Source: Dicaeum eximium
Lineage: Eukaryota > Chordata > Aves > Passeriformes > Dicaeidae
DNA length: 64,000 nucleotides
NCBI GenBank assembly: GCA_013396995.1
Contig: VWZP01008265.1
Location: forward strand, 124,001-188,000
Direction: 5' to 3'
A program made the position numbers and the translations under genes. The notes beneath the pieces are model-generated. The model ran no database searches and was not told the origin of the DNA. It was given only the letters and a program-made list of their open reading frames with translations. This document shows, piece by piece, positions 10,929 through 22,800 of the stretch. The first letter of the stretch is position 1; the number at the start of each line of letters is the position of its first letter.

Positions 10929-13528
10929 GGCTTCAGGAGTCCTTTATGACGACGGGGTAGGACATGTCTCCACACAAGGAGTTACAGTGTTATGGTTTCA
11001 TCCCACTTATACCACCAGGCTCCATGTAGGGCGAGCAGGGTGAGGGGGGAACCAGCCCTGGCAATCCAGAGCAGAGCCCCGTGGCTGCTCCAGGGACAGG
11101 CACTGCACCGTGGCCAGTCATGGGCAGGCACACGAGGAGCATGCCCAGGGCCAGAGCTGTGGGAGTGCCTCCCACTTCTTCCTTCACTGAAACCCTCTCA
11201 CTGATCCAAAAAGGAACTTGCAGTGTTGCAGTGCATGGAAATCACCCAAGAGCAGTAACTGCACCGAGCCTCTGCTGCCCCAGCTGTTTGCAAATCTGGA
11301 TTTTATGAAGCCTGATCACTTCAGTGAACAACCTCTTGACCCTGGTGTCCATCCATCACACAGAGCAATGTGTTTGCCAACAGGAATATCTACTTGGACA
11401 GTCAATGATTTAATAAGCTTTTCTTCCTACACGGAGTTTATTGATTTTTGCTTTTAGTGAGAGTAAAAGACTGTATTGTCAGTAGGTGTTCTGCAGTGCT
11501 TGCATCCTTTCCTAATGTATACTTTGTTACATTTCCCTCTGTATGATTTCCATCATCCCTTATTGCCACAGATAAACTTCCTGTCATCTTTGTGCCCTGA
11601 AGCATCTCATTTTCTTTTCAGTCATAGCTTGATTAATGTCTTCATAAGTTCTGCTTTCCTCTACTTTACTGTGGCATGGTTGTTCTAGAAGGTACTTTCT
11701 GAGAAAATATTTGGGATTTGGGTTTGCTTTTTTTGTAATTGTCATTAATTTTCATTTCTCCATTTGTCTTGGCAATTCCAAATATTTTCAAAATTTTCCA
11801 AAATTTTTCAAGTTAGTAAGGTGTTTTTAAACAGTTGTTAAATCAGCTGATTTAAATGTTTATCTCTACAAGTCAGATTTCTATGGTTTTAATTCACAAG
11901 CCTGTGAATGTGGGCATTGTGTTTAATTTGCACCTCCCTTCTGACTATTTAGTTAGGACAATTCTAGAACAATCAATGGATTACACCATGGCCAAATTTG
12001 TAGATGCTCATGACAGCGTGCAATCACATCTTTCAATTTTTCAATTATTTCTTTTCAATTAAATAACTCATTCTTCATCCTTCTGAAAACACATCACTGA
12101 CACATTCATTTTCATTATTCATTTATATACCCCTCTCTACATCCTTAAAAACAAACAAACAAATTAGGAAATATTTCTGTGCTTAACCACACATCAAGGA
12201 GTTACATTTCTCAAGAAACAGCTTTGTCCTGTGTAACTCAACTGCTTTCCCTGGAAAGTCACAGGAAGAAAATATGTGCAGGGTCCTGCTGGAATGAGCA
12301 TGGGCTGGGAAAAGAGCAGGATCTTAAATTTCTTACTGTGTCACCATGAGACCAGGCAATTGCCTGCTGAGCAACCATGATCTGCCTCTTGTCAGTGGAT
12401 ATTTCTGTTTGGGAACCATTCAGCAGCTGGAGAAAAGTTACTCCCTCTAAGGGCTGAATACTCAGGGGTCCCAGGAATGGTATCTGGGTTAACAAGGCGC
12501 TGCACATTCAGGCTCCATACACATACCTTTTGTTTCCCCAGGCTGCTCCACCACTACCACTGTTCAGACTTTCACTCTTTTGTAGTAAGTACATGAAGAT
12601 TTGACAATTTCTTTAAATGCTGAGTAAAGGACTCTCCATGCTAAAAGAGTCTAGAAGTACCAGGATAGAATGTCAGCATTCTATTTTTTTTTCCAGCCCA
12701 GATCTCCTCTCTCTAAAGAGCTGCATTTTGTCAAAGATAAATTGATGAAAGCCTAAAACATCATTGCATGACGCACTCACTTTCCTGTTACAAAGCCAAG
12801 CGTGGGAGTTAATTTTTGCCAGCTTCTTGCCATGAGACTGACAACCTAAAGGAATAAAAAGTAGCTACAATGAGCTTCAAAGAAGGTGGGGATTATTGTT
12901 TTGCTACAGGTGAAATCATACCCACTTTCTTTTGGGACTTTTAGCCCTGTTGAGTTCAATCCCACCATAGACCGAATATTCTAAATATACTGGGAACCAT
13001 TGGCTAGGTGCAAAGGCAGAGCCACAGCACAGCTTTTCTAGTCCAGGCTGCAGGACTCACACACAGAGCCTGCACAGGTGAGCTCACCAACTAAGTGAGG
13101 GTGAAGCTCTCTAATAGGCATTTGAAGGATGTTGGTGCTCCACTGAGGAAAAAAATAATTGTTTTTCTCTGGAAGATGAAAGGAGAGAGAAAACAGAGTG
13201 AGCATATTTATTTTAGTGAAGAAAAAGTTTTGAGTTTCAGGTAGAAAACTCTCTCAGGATGAGAACACAGGTTGTTCTCTTGAATGATCCCCCAGATGAA
13301 GGCAGCAGCCACTGGAGTTGTGTCAGCCTGGCTCAGTGCCCTGAGCTGCCAATCCTGCCCAGGACAGGTGGGAGCTGATGCGGTCACCCCTGCAATGCCC
13401 TGCTGTCCCTCTGCTCTGGGAGTAGTTTCAATGAGGACAGACAAGCAAGGGGTTCATTGTTCTGCAAGGCATTTTGGAAATGCAGCAAGCCAGGCTTCAG
13501 GTCTGAATGCCAATGCTGGTTCTTGACA
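10929..13528. other. Non-coding stretch, no gene seen
   Basis: Unique DNA. A GC-richer patch at 10990-11200 leaves overlapping frames open on both strands, none recognisable. Around 12150 there is a short AAAC repeat. No transposon or RNA gene was recognised. Confidence 0.55.
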
Positions 13529-14250
13529 TGACTATCCTGCTGGAAGGGGAGAAAGAGCAAGGAGGTGAATCAAAGATTTAAAGAAACTGAAAGAGTTAAA
13601 AATTTAGCTAGATTTAGTTGGGGGGGATAGAAACAATTAAGAGTATACCAAGAAGAGCAGAAGTAATGGGGAATAGTTAATTATTAGCAGAAGAAATAGG
13701 TAAGGCTAAGATATAAATCATGCATTTGTCTTTACTGTGTTTAAAGAAGCAGGATGGGACACAGATCTAATTGTGAAAAACCAGAGGACCGTGACCTGCA
13801 TCTGGGCCCGAAACTTGAGCTATAGCCAAGGGGTCTGAGAGCCTGCCAACAAGGCAAAAATAAAGGTCACTTTGACCTCTGAAGACACAGACCCATTTCA
13901 AAACCCACCCACCCATTTGAAGCAAAGGACTGTGCAAGTGTGAAGGAACTTTGGACTCAATTATAACCCATTGTAATACAAAGAGGGGGTAGGTGGGGTT
14001 GGGTAATGAATATGTGTAAGGTGTCCTTAGAAACTGTGTGAATATGTAAAACCTTTCTTAGACAAATAGAGAGCTGGAGTCTGTGACCCCTGGCACACGC
14101 CTTTGGAAAGGATTCTGCATGTGTCCAGTGCTGTAATAAATATACCCTCTTTTCAGCTTTAATTAGTTGAAGAGTTGTTTGTCCGTGCTCCAGAGGGGCC
14201 TCTTCTCTCTGCAAGACCCCAGCTGGCATGGACACCCCTGTGTGCCTCCA
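13529..14250 (+). mobile_element. Probable solitary retroviral LTR
   Basis: A block of about 0.7 kb with LTR-like architecture. An A/G-rich U3-like part (13565-13720, with ATATAAAT at 13711) leads to a polyadenylation signal AATAAA at 14135-14140. A T-rich U5-like segment follows (TTTTCAGCTTTAATTAG, then GTTTGTCCGTGCTCC). The ends are not certain. TG at 13529 and CA at 14250 are flanked by GACA on both sides, a possible 4-bp target duplication. A start at 13541 (TGGAAGG) pairing with CCTCCA at 14250 is also possible. No gag, pol or env lies on either side, so this reads as a solo LTR left by recombination between two LTRs. The family is not identified. Confidence 0.6.
14135..14140 (+). promoter_or_regulatory. 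LTR polyadenylation signal AATAAA
   Basis: AATAAA followed by T-rich sequence about 110 bases before the proposed LTR end, the expected position of the R/U5 boundary signal. Confidence 0.55.
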
Positions 14251-17200
14251 GACAGCTCATACAGGGTCCCAGAGCTTGAAGCTGGAAAAGACAACTGGAT
14301 TTTATCACCACTCTTAAAATATCACCCATTTGTGCCCTTATGGGGTGGACTGAAATGTAGCATGTATGCAAGGAAATTGTCTCTTGGAAAAACATTGAGA
14401 CATCTTCCTCAAGCACTGCAGACTCCTTGTCTTCTCTCAGCAGCTTGTTTTAAACCCTCATTATTAACATGTTTTGCCTAATTTCCACTCCAGATATATT
14501 TGGCTTCAGCTTTTAAGCATTCATCCTTTTCCACCAAAATAAAGAGCTCATATGTCTCAGTGAAGAGTTATTCTCTGTAATCAAGACTTTTCAATCTTTT
14601 TGATAAGCTAGGCAGACAGTGCTTTCTGAACCTCTCTTCCCCCATTAGGTGCTTTCTGTAGTCCTTGGCCCACTTTTGCCGTCCTCTGCCCCTTTCCCAG
14701 TTTTTCAGCATCCTCAGTGGACACTAAGACCACAGATAGCACTGTTAGCCTCAGTTCCTGACTCCATCCCAGCATCCTCTGTTTAGCCAGTCAAGGTCTC
14801 ATTAGCCTTCTGAGTTATTAGAGGACTTGAGTTTTTGTCTTTTTGTTTGGCCTCTAAAGCCTTTAGTGAAAAAACAGCACTTAACTAGAGCAGAAGTATT
14901 TCTTTTCCTGTGGAGTTTAACTCTCTGTTTGGCTGTACTTAAAAACAGTGGATTTGTCTGACCAAGCAACAGGTCTCGTATCGCTGCCTCCTCTTCATCT
15001 TTTAAACATAACATCGATTCTTGTGCAAGCTGCAGATTTTATCAGCCACGACCCAATGTAGCATCTGCACTGCTGATGAGCAGTTTTAGGTCTAGGAACA
15101 ATCTCTATACATCCCCACTAGGTACTCCCATGTTTAATGATGATGGCTTATTGCCAAATGGTGCTCAGGGAAAGCAGTTCTTCATTTTTGTTTCCTGTGT
15201 GCTTTATTAAACCTACACAGTGCTCATGTTAAGCCCTATCAAGTCAAGTACATCAGAAAGAATAAGAATATCAAGTCAAACACCTTAGAAAGTCTTTTAT
15301 ATTGCTCATAAATTGCATAAGTCCACATTTTATATAAGCTAACTTGAAATCTGGGGCAGTAGCAGAATGTTTGCCTACACTGCAGGCTTCACCCTCACTG
15401 TGTTAGTTTGGCAGCTTGGAGGCAACCTCCAGCCATAATCTCTGAGAGCCCTGCACAAGCTTATTTACCCTGGCACCCTACCTGCCTCCTTAGCAGCACA
15501 GTTAAAAAGCCAGTTCAAGACAGAAACCCTTTCACATCAATTCGTTGAGAAAGTGATGGCAGTGTTTGAGAGAAACAAATGTAATTTATTAATCAGCATT
15601 TTTCTGGCATTTATACAGGCATTTACTCAGAATTCTCTTATCCACACAGAGAGAGGACCTACCTGTAGGAGATTTTTATTTAGACCTGGACAGGAGACTT
15701 GGTTATCTCCAGGGAGTGTTCCCTCCAACCCAAAATCTTAGACAGCACGTTGTCAAAGGAGACAATCTTGGCTAGGAATGAATACCCACCACAGACAGAG
15801 ATCAAGACTTCATCCCCTCCTGGCATTGTAGAGGTGTCCAGGGCAGTCCCAGCAGACTTTTCATTGTGACAGGCACCTGGAAAGATTGAATACAGTAGAA
15901 GGGAGGACAAACAATAACTGTCTTCCTGGAATACAAGAGTAGGAAACAGCAGGGGTCCATAGAAATGCTCTTGAGTAGAAGCTCTCCACCAACCAGGAAA
16001 GCTGAGCATTTCCTCTGTGTTCCATGCAGAGCTCAGCAGTCTTTTATTTCAAATGCCTCCTGGCCTTTACATTTTCTGTCACAGACAGTTTTTCTGCATT
16101 ATATTGGCTTTCCTGGATCCCAAGCTTAGGAACCCATCTCTCTCCTCAAGCTGCAAGCTCCCTACATACATCCTGCTTTGTGACTGCTTTAGGAGGGTTA
16201 GATCCCTGAAAGGTGGGTGCTACAGCACCATGGCTTCACATTATCACCACTTTGTGAATCTAACATTCCGGAGCACTCCGCATCTGCAAAGGAATGGGGG
16301 GATAGGTCTACACTGATATCTAGTTGTCAAGGATTTTATGACTGATTTTCACAATCAAAATCAAAAAAACTCAAACCAAATACCATTTATTTAATATTTC
16401 AGTACTACTATGACAGCCACAGGAAAGCTGATGAATTTTGTCTCCTCTTGGAGTCAGGAACTCCTTAGGCAATGATACCAGTTCTCAAAAACTGCTGAAC
16501 TGCTGTGCTGAAACTTTAAAGCAAAAAGTGCAACCTGAGGCAGAAAGAAGTCACAGAACATTCCAGTGCAAATTATGAACATTGTGGGTATTTATTATTG
16601 ACTGCAAACAGGAGTTGCAAAGCACTCAGCAAATGGCACAGCCCCAGCCCAGCACTCATGCAGCTGCCTCCCCATTGCACTGGGGCAGTGGCTATCACGG
16701 GGCTGGGGTAGGGCTCCTCCAGCACCCCACTGCTCCTTGTGCTTCCTGGCTGTCAGCCATTGCCTTCTGATGATAAAGCATATTTTAGGAATCCTTTTGT
16801 TTAAAGCAGTTGTTAAGGTTGCAGAACTAACTGGCTTGTTACAAAGAAATAGGTGAAGTCTATACCTAAGGCATTCCCACTGAGCTGGATGCAATTTTTC
16901 TTCGGGTTCCTTTGAAATCTTCCCCTTTAATATCAGAATTTCAGACTAATAGCTCTTCCTTTTTCAGCCTTTCCTGCTGGAATAAGAACTTTTTTTTCCT
17001 CCACATGTGTCAGCAATGTGGTGGCTGTGAGGAGGAATGTGGTACACAAGACTGGCAGTGGTCAATTTTTCCAAAAGGACTTTTGGGGGACCTGGTTTGA
17101 GCCAACTTTCAGGAAGAGAATGTCCAACAAAACCAATTCCTGTGCTGGGAAGTTTAATGCACCCAATGTCATTGGGTATTTTTGAGAAACGGGGTCCCAG

Positions 17201-19711
17201 CATTTAGCAGAAGACAAGGGCAAGGCTGAGCTCTTCCGTCCTGTCTGAGCATCTCCCACCCAGCCCCACGGTGACCCCCCTGCATGTCTGTGTTGAAGGA
17301 TGATCCCATTTCTCCATAGCCAGGGTTTCTTTCCACATCACTGTGGCTGGGCTGTACTGACTGGTAACCAGCCCAGCTGTGCTGGGCTGACCTTTATTGC
17401 CTTGCACTGTGGAAGCTGTTCCACTTTTTATAAATACCTCAAAGTTCACTGCATGAGGGCACTGCAAATAAGGCTTCCTCCCTCTGATGCAAGGAGTAGG
17501 AACAGCTGCTTTGAGTTAGACCCTTTTGTCTGCCTCCACTGGCTGTTATAAAGAGTGATATTTTCCTTCCCCCTTCTGCACACAGGTGGTACTTGGGCTA
17601 TAGTTTCTCTGAATGCTTTATGTTTCAATTTTACCTTTGAAATATGCACCTTTTAGAAGCCACTCTAAATTCTGATTATATCTCTGTTTCTCCTGAGGAG
17701 ATGAGGGAACACACTACTTGTGTCCAAATTACAGAGTTAGCTACCCAGGTGCAACACACATGCCAGGTGGGATGAATAGTGGGAAGAGGAGCATGGCAGC
17801 AGCTCACAGTCATTGTTGTATATTTTGCTCCTTGTACTGTTAGTATATTAAGCTGCTGCTTGCAGAGAGCAGGAATGCCCCTGGAAAAAAATGCAAGGAG
17901 GGAGCAGGAGTAGCTGTGACACAGATGGCTTCTGCCAGCTCTTTAGACTCAGCACTCATTCCTGTCTGTGCCAGCCTGCAATTTGAGGGCAGCTGTAGCT
18001 GCTCAGGGCTGAATTTGGTTGACTGTCTTTGAATGTTTCTGATGATTGCCTACCACACTTGCTAATGATAAGTGCTCAGTGTGGGGGAATTTACAGGCAT
18101 GAAGTTGCTGCAAGCACACAAGGAGCTTGGCTGTGATCAGAGAGGGGCTCTTCTCTTGATTTCTGGGTCCCTTGGTCCATGCAGCAAGAGGCTGGTGTCA
18201 GACAGTGCTGGCAGCTCCAGCTTCTGCCAAAGAAAGCAGAAACAATCTGGTGGTGCTCCAAAATACAAAAACTTGAAAGGCTGTTCAAAGAACCTGTGCT
18301 CAAATGGCACAGGGAAGAGGCTCACCATGTGCAGAGGTACCCCCATGGGCTGTGCCATGCAGAAGAGAAGGACCACAACAGCAGTGTCAGCTTGAAGGCA
18401 TCTGTTCTCATGAGGTGAAAACTCCCTTGGTGTTAATTACAAGGGCCCTGGTATTACAGTTACAGATGAGATTTATCCAATATGCATCTTTAAGAGTTAT
18501 CTCAATCCTTCATGGCTGTGATTTCTAATTTATACCATTTTGAGATCTGAATCTGACCCCTTATCTAGCACGCTGCACACCGATGGTTAGAAAACCTACT
18601 TTGTCCTAGAATAGCCTGATTTTACAAGAGGACACTGCACTGAGAGCCTTTTCTTGTATAATAATTTTGCTTCAGAAACTGATTACTCGTGTTTCCTATC
18701 AGATCTGAATTGCAGATATCTGGGGGATAGCATTGGGATATTTTAGATTGAAATCACTCTGCTATCTGTTCTACTACAGCTCTCTTCCAAAGTAGGCTTT
18801 ATGTTATAAATTACTTTATAGATTTGTAAAGCATGACATAGAAACATTATATACCCTGTGAGTGCTTTAAAATTAATTTGTTCTTGAGCGTGTCCATGTA
18901 TGAATGAATTTGACATAAGCCTTTCTATTTTATGCTTCACTACAGAAAGTGAACACAGTACCAACTGTAAATCAACTGCCACACTTACTGAGATAACTAC
19001 TCAGCTATGAAAAGAGAGTCTGCCCAATATTTAAAGAAGATTTAGATACAAGAATAATAATGTGCACAAGAGAGCTAGCATACTAGCTTGGGACTTTCAA
19101 ATCTAAACCAGTGAGATTACTTAGGTAACATCAGTGTGCAGCTCCTTCAGGTTAGGGCTGTCTGACAGAGACCAGAAAATTGAAGGAAGTTAGTTGAGAT
19201 CACGTTATTGTCCTGACCACCACATTCCTTGAGCTGAAAGACTCACAAGGATTCAACAGCACCTCTCCCATGTGTGCAGGTAAAGATCACACACATGGGC
19301 TGTCACAAAAAGTGGGATTTTCAATGTACATGATTGATGTTCAGAAGGGATGAGCAGCATTTACAAACAGCATTTTTCATTCTTTTATTATTTAAAAAAT
19401 GCAGTTTTGGATCATAACAATTCTTTATGGGCTTGTGTCAAATTCAGCAATTCCAGCCCTCGTTTGCGTTGGAGAAAGGAGCCCCCACTCCCCTGCTCCA
19501 GGGCAGCTGCTGCTCATCCAGCACATTCTGGGGAATGTGGCTGAAACCTGTTCTTTCAGTGTGATCTAATTCAATGTCAATGGCTTCACTGGCCTGTTGT
19601 AGGCACACAGCTGTGGTAACTGGGAGTGGGGCTGTGGTGGAGCCTCCTCCCTGCTGGGCTGCAGCTGTGTAGGACAGGAGCCTGGTACTGAAGGCAAAGA
19701 GCCAAGCACTG
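14251..19711. other. Non-coding stretch, no gene seen
   Basis: Unique DNA with many short overlapping frames on both strands (for example 16595-16894 reverse, 18072-18395 forward), none matching a known family. A C-rich run at 17255-17280 could form a G-quadruplex on the minus strand. No transposon recognised. Confidence 0.55.
17255..17280 (-). other. Potential G-quadruplex (minus strand)
   Basis: Plus-strand C-tracts CCC, CCC, CCCC and CCCCCC with spacers of 1, 2 and 7 bases, giving a G3+N1-7 motif on the minus strand. Confidence 0.6.
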
Positions 19712-19712
19712 A

Positions 19713-19842
19713 CCAATGACAAGAATGCACACAGGAGAAATGCATATGAGATTAAATATATAAGGGGCTGCATTGAAGAGGAGAGCAGAAGCTTTCAGCC
19801 CTCTGAAGGAGCAGGTGCTTGCAGCTCCACTGTCCCTCTGCC
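19713..19842 (+). promoter_or_regulatory. Candidate CCAAT/TATA core promoter with short non-coding first exon
   Basis: Seen directly: CCAAT at 19713-19717, an octamer-like ATGCATAT at 19740-19747, and a TATA box TATATAAG at 19757-19764. About 80 bases further on there is a strong splice donor GTAAGT at 19843-19848. Known spacing rules would put transcription start near 19787, with TATA at about -30 and CCAAT at about -72. That would give a first exon of about 56 bases, 19787-19842, with no ATG. The exon side of the donor (CTGCC) is a poor match to MAG. No convincing coding exon was found downstream; the nearest acceptor-like site is at 20360. The gene, if real, is not identified, and chance assembly of these motifs in 64 kb is possible. 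Confidence 0.35.
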
Positions 19843-19845
19843 GTA

Positions 19846-22800
19846 AGTACAGCCACTGCCAAGCTGGCCTTTGCCACCAAGCTAAAACCTGATGGTGCTG
19901 AGTCTCAACCAAAGATTGTACCAGGCAGAAAACTCACTCAAATACATGCTCTGCTCAGCATAACCACTAAGCATTTGTACAGTTGCAATGAAAAGTAAAA
20001 TAGTCACAGCAGGAGAGCTGGAGAACATCTTATTTTGGGTGACCTCTGGCTGGAGCTAGAGAACATCTCTAGTAAAAAAGGGGCTTTGACTCTAATCTCT
20101 GTGTGTAGGAGAGTGGGTTTTGACCTCAGTGAACATCTTTTCCTTTTAACACCATGTCAGGGAAGAATAGCTGCCATACCTTATTCTTCCACTTTGTGAT
20201 GCCAGGCTTGCCAGGTCTTCTTTTATACCATGTCCCTCAAATAATGTAGTTTGCTGATCTGAAATTAATTTTTTTCAGAATTGCTTTTCAAAAGGCTGGC
20301 AGAAATTTTTTTTTCCTGTTTCTGCTACTGACCAAAAAAAAAAAATCAATTATTCTTACAGCTGCCATGCTGAGAACCCTCAGCTCATGCTGCCATGCTG
20401 AGAGTCTAGGGAGATCCAATACAAAAGCAGCAACCTAAAATGAAAAGAAACTAAAAGATACCTCACCCAACAGCCATAGACATAGGTATTGAAATTCCTC
20501 TTGACTGTAGTGATTCAGCAAAGAAATCTTTGTCCTTTATACTACAGGCAAGTTTACTATATAAGACATACACCTCAGAAGCAAATCCCAGCCTTTTCAT
20601 GGGTGAAATAGCTTCAGGAACAGACTTTTCAAAATCATGCATAAGAAGAATGGTTTTTATTTTAAATAGGATGTTAAATGCTGTGTTCTTGTAATAACAG
20701 GCACAACATGATGCTTTTAAATAGCTTAGGTAATGGACATTCCAGCACCCCTGCATTGTGTGACTTACATACAATCATTGACATGTTTTGCAGACAAAAG
20801 AGCTACTCAAATGAAAGTATTATTAGTAGCAATACTGAGTTCCTACTAAAACCCCCAAAATGCTTTTTATATGGGCAAGTATTATTATAACTACTAGCTA
20901 TTCTAGTATAAATCTAACATTTACACTACCATTAATAGCTGCCTGAATAAAAATTGTTGCTGGGTTTTTAGGTGTTTCTTTTTCAAAAGTCAATGGGCAA
21001 AACTTTTCTCCAAATGTTTTTATTAAAAAATATGACAGAACTACTTTTCAGCTCAGCCGTGCTATTAATTCTCCCCAGATGCTCTGGGTTTTGGGAGGTA
21101 CTCAGAGCCTCATTGCCCCTGCTCTGATGACAGCAATGCACTGCAGAAACCAAGTCAGGGCTCTCTCTACTTCTCTTGCTCATCCCTTTCCCAGTCAGCA
21201 TGTGAGAAGGAGAAAAATGTCTTCTCCTCCTGCTTGCAGGCTCCAGCAGTGAAGGTGGGTCTGGCTCTAGAGGCCGGACCTCCATCCAGCAAAGCTTTTA
21301 AGCACACAGTTAATCCATCCCCATTTAGAAAAGTGCAGATGTAGCTAGATTTTGCCAAGCAAGACCTGGGAGCACACGCCAGCTAAGGGACTTTGGGAAG
21401 TGCTTTGGTGAGCAGGGATGGGCAGCTGAGAGGGGACCACCAAAAGGCAACAGCAAAAAGGGGTGGAGAGGGTAGCTCCAGTGCTATTGGAGCAGCAGGA
21501 ACACGGAGAGCTGAGTCAGGCCATGAGTCAGAAAAGCTTACTCCAATTTCAGTGCCTTTGTTGACACTGGTGTCACCTTTTCCAAGGTCACTTCACTGTG
21601 CCATTGGAATTAACAGCAATCTCTTTGACAATATCCTTCCGAGATTTACACAAACAAAGGGCACATTGTGAAAGCCAAATGTTAATGATGTCATCTTTGG
21701 TGAAATTACCTGGTTTCAGAGCTAATTTCCATTATCTCTAGAGCTTGCTAGAACTTCTTGATTCTGATCCTGGGGACACATCTGTGACCTCACGTCTTCC
21801 ACTGCTTCACACTTCTGTAGTCAGGATCCCATTAGGTCAGGCACAAGGAAAGAGACATGAGTCAGGGCAAAATGCTCAGATTAATTCTCCAAACATCATG
21901 GGCAGATTTAAGAGCAGCCAAGGGAAATTAACTCACAGCCCCTCTGCTTATGGAAGGTACTCATGCCACATCCATGTGATCCAGCATCAATGACCACAGG
22001 GAAAAGAGCAGCTTTCAGGCAAGTTAGTTTCAAAAATGGGAATAACTGAGTGTCTGGGAAGGAGGGTGAGATTTTGCTTGCTGGGAGTAAAAAATGAACA
22101 CAGTAAATAAAAGACCAACTGAGGACCCCCTTTTCAAAAGGCTCTTTGCACTGCCTGGGACCAAACCCCTGCTGAAGAGCAGGGCACAAATCCAGGTGTT
22201 CATGCTCAGAGTACTCCCCAATGTGCCATGACTGCCTCTCACCTTTGGTTTGTGGGCTGTTAATTTACTGGAACGTTTGAAGCACAGGATGAAAGTGTCT
22301 CTGATGATCTCAAATGGGAAGCCCTTCTTCAACTAAATGCTTCACAGGAAATTTTCTTTTTGGAAAAGTACACACCAAAAAAGTGCTAAAGACTGCATTG
22401 TTCAAGACAAATCTAAGAGTTGCTGTCATCTAAAATAAGCAGCTAGTGCACTTTGATGTACAGCAGAAACTTTTTGGATGTTACCAAAATAGCCCCTTGT
22501 ATTAATCTGACAGGTCCAGCCCCCTGGAGGTGCTCAAAGCCTTAGCACAGGCAAAGCTTTCTGATGCCTTGCTGAGTCACTACACCATCAGCTCCTGACA
22601 GAAAGCCTTCTTCTGAATGTGCCCTGCAGGCTTCACTAATTGCTGTGATGTATAAAATAGAGCATGTAAGGATGATACAGGTTCAGGGGGCTGAAAATTT
22701 ATGTTTAATTATTATAAGCAACAAAATCTCAGCATCATAAAGATTGCTTCTGTTACTGATCTGACAAAGCTTCTTATATCTTACTGCAAGATATCTGTGG

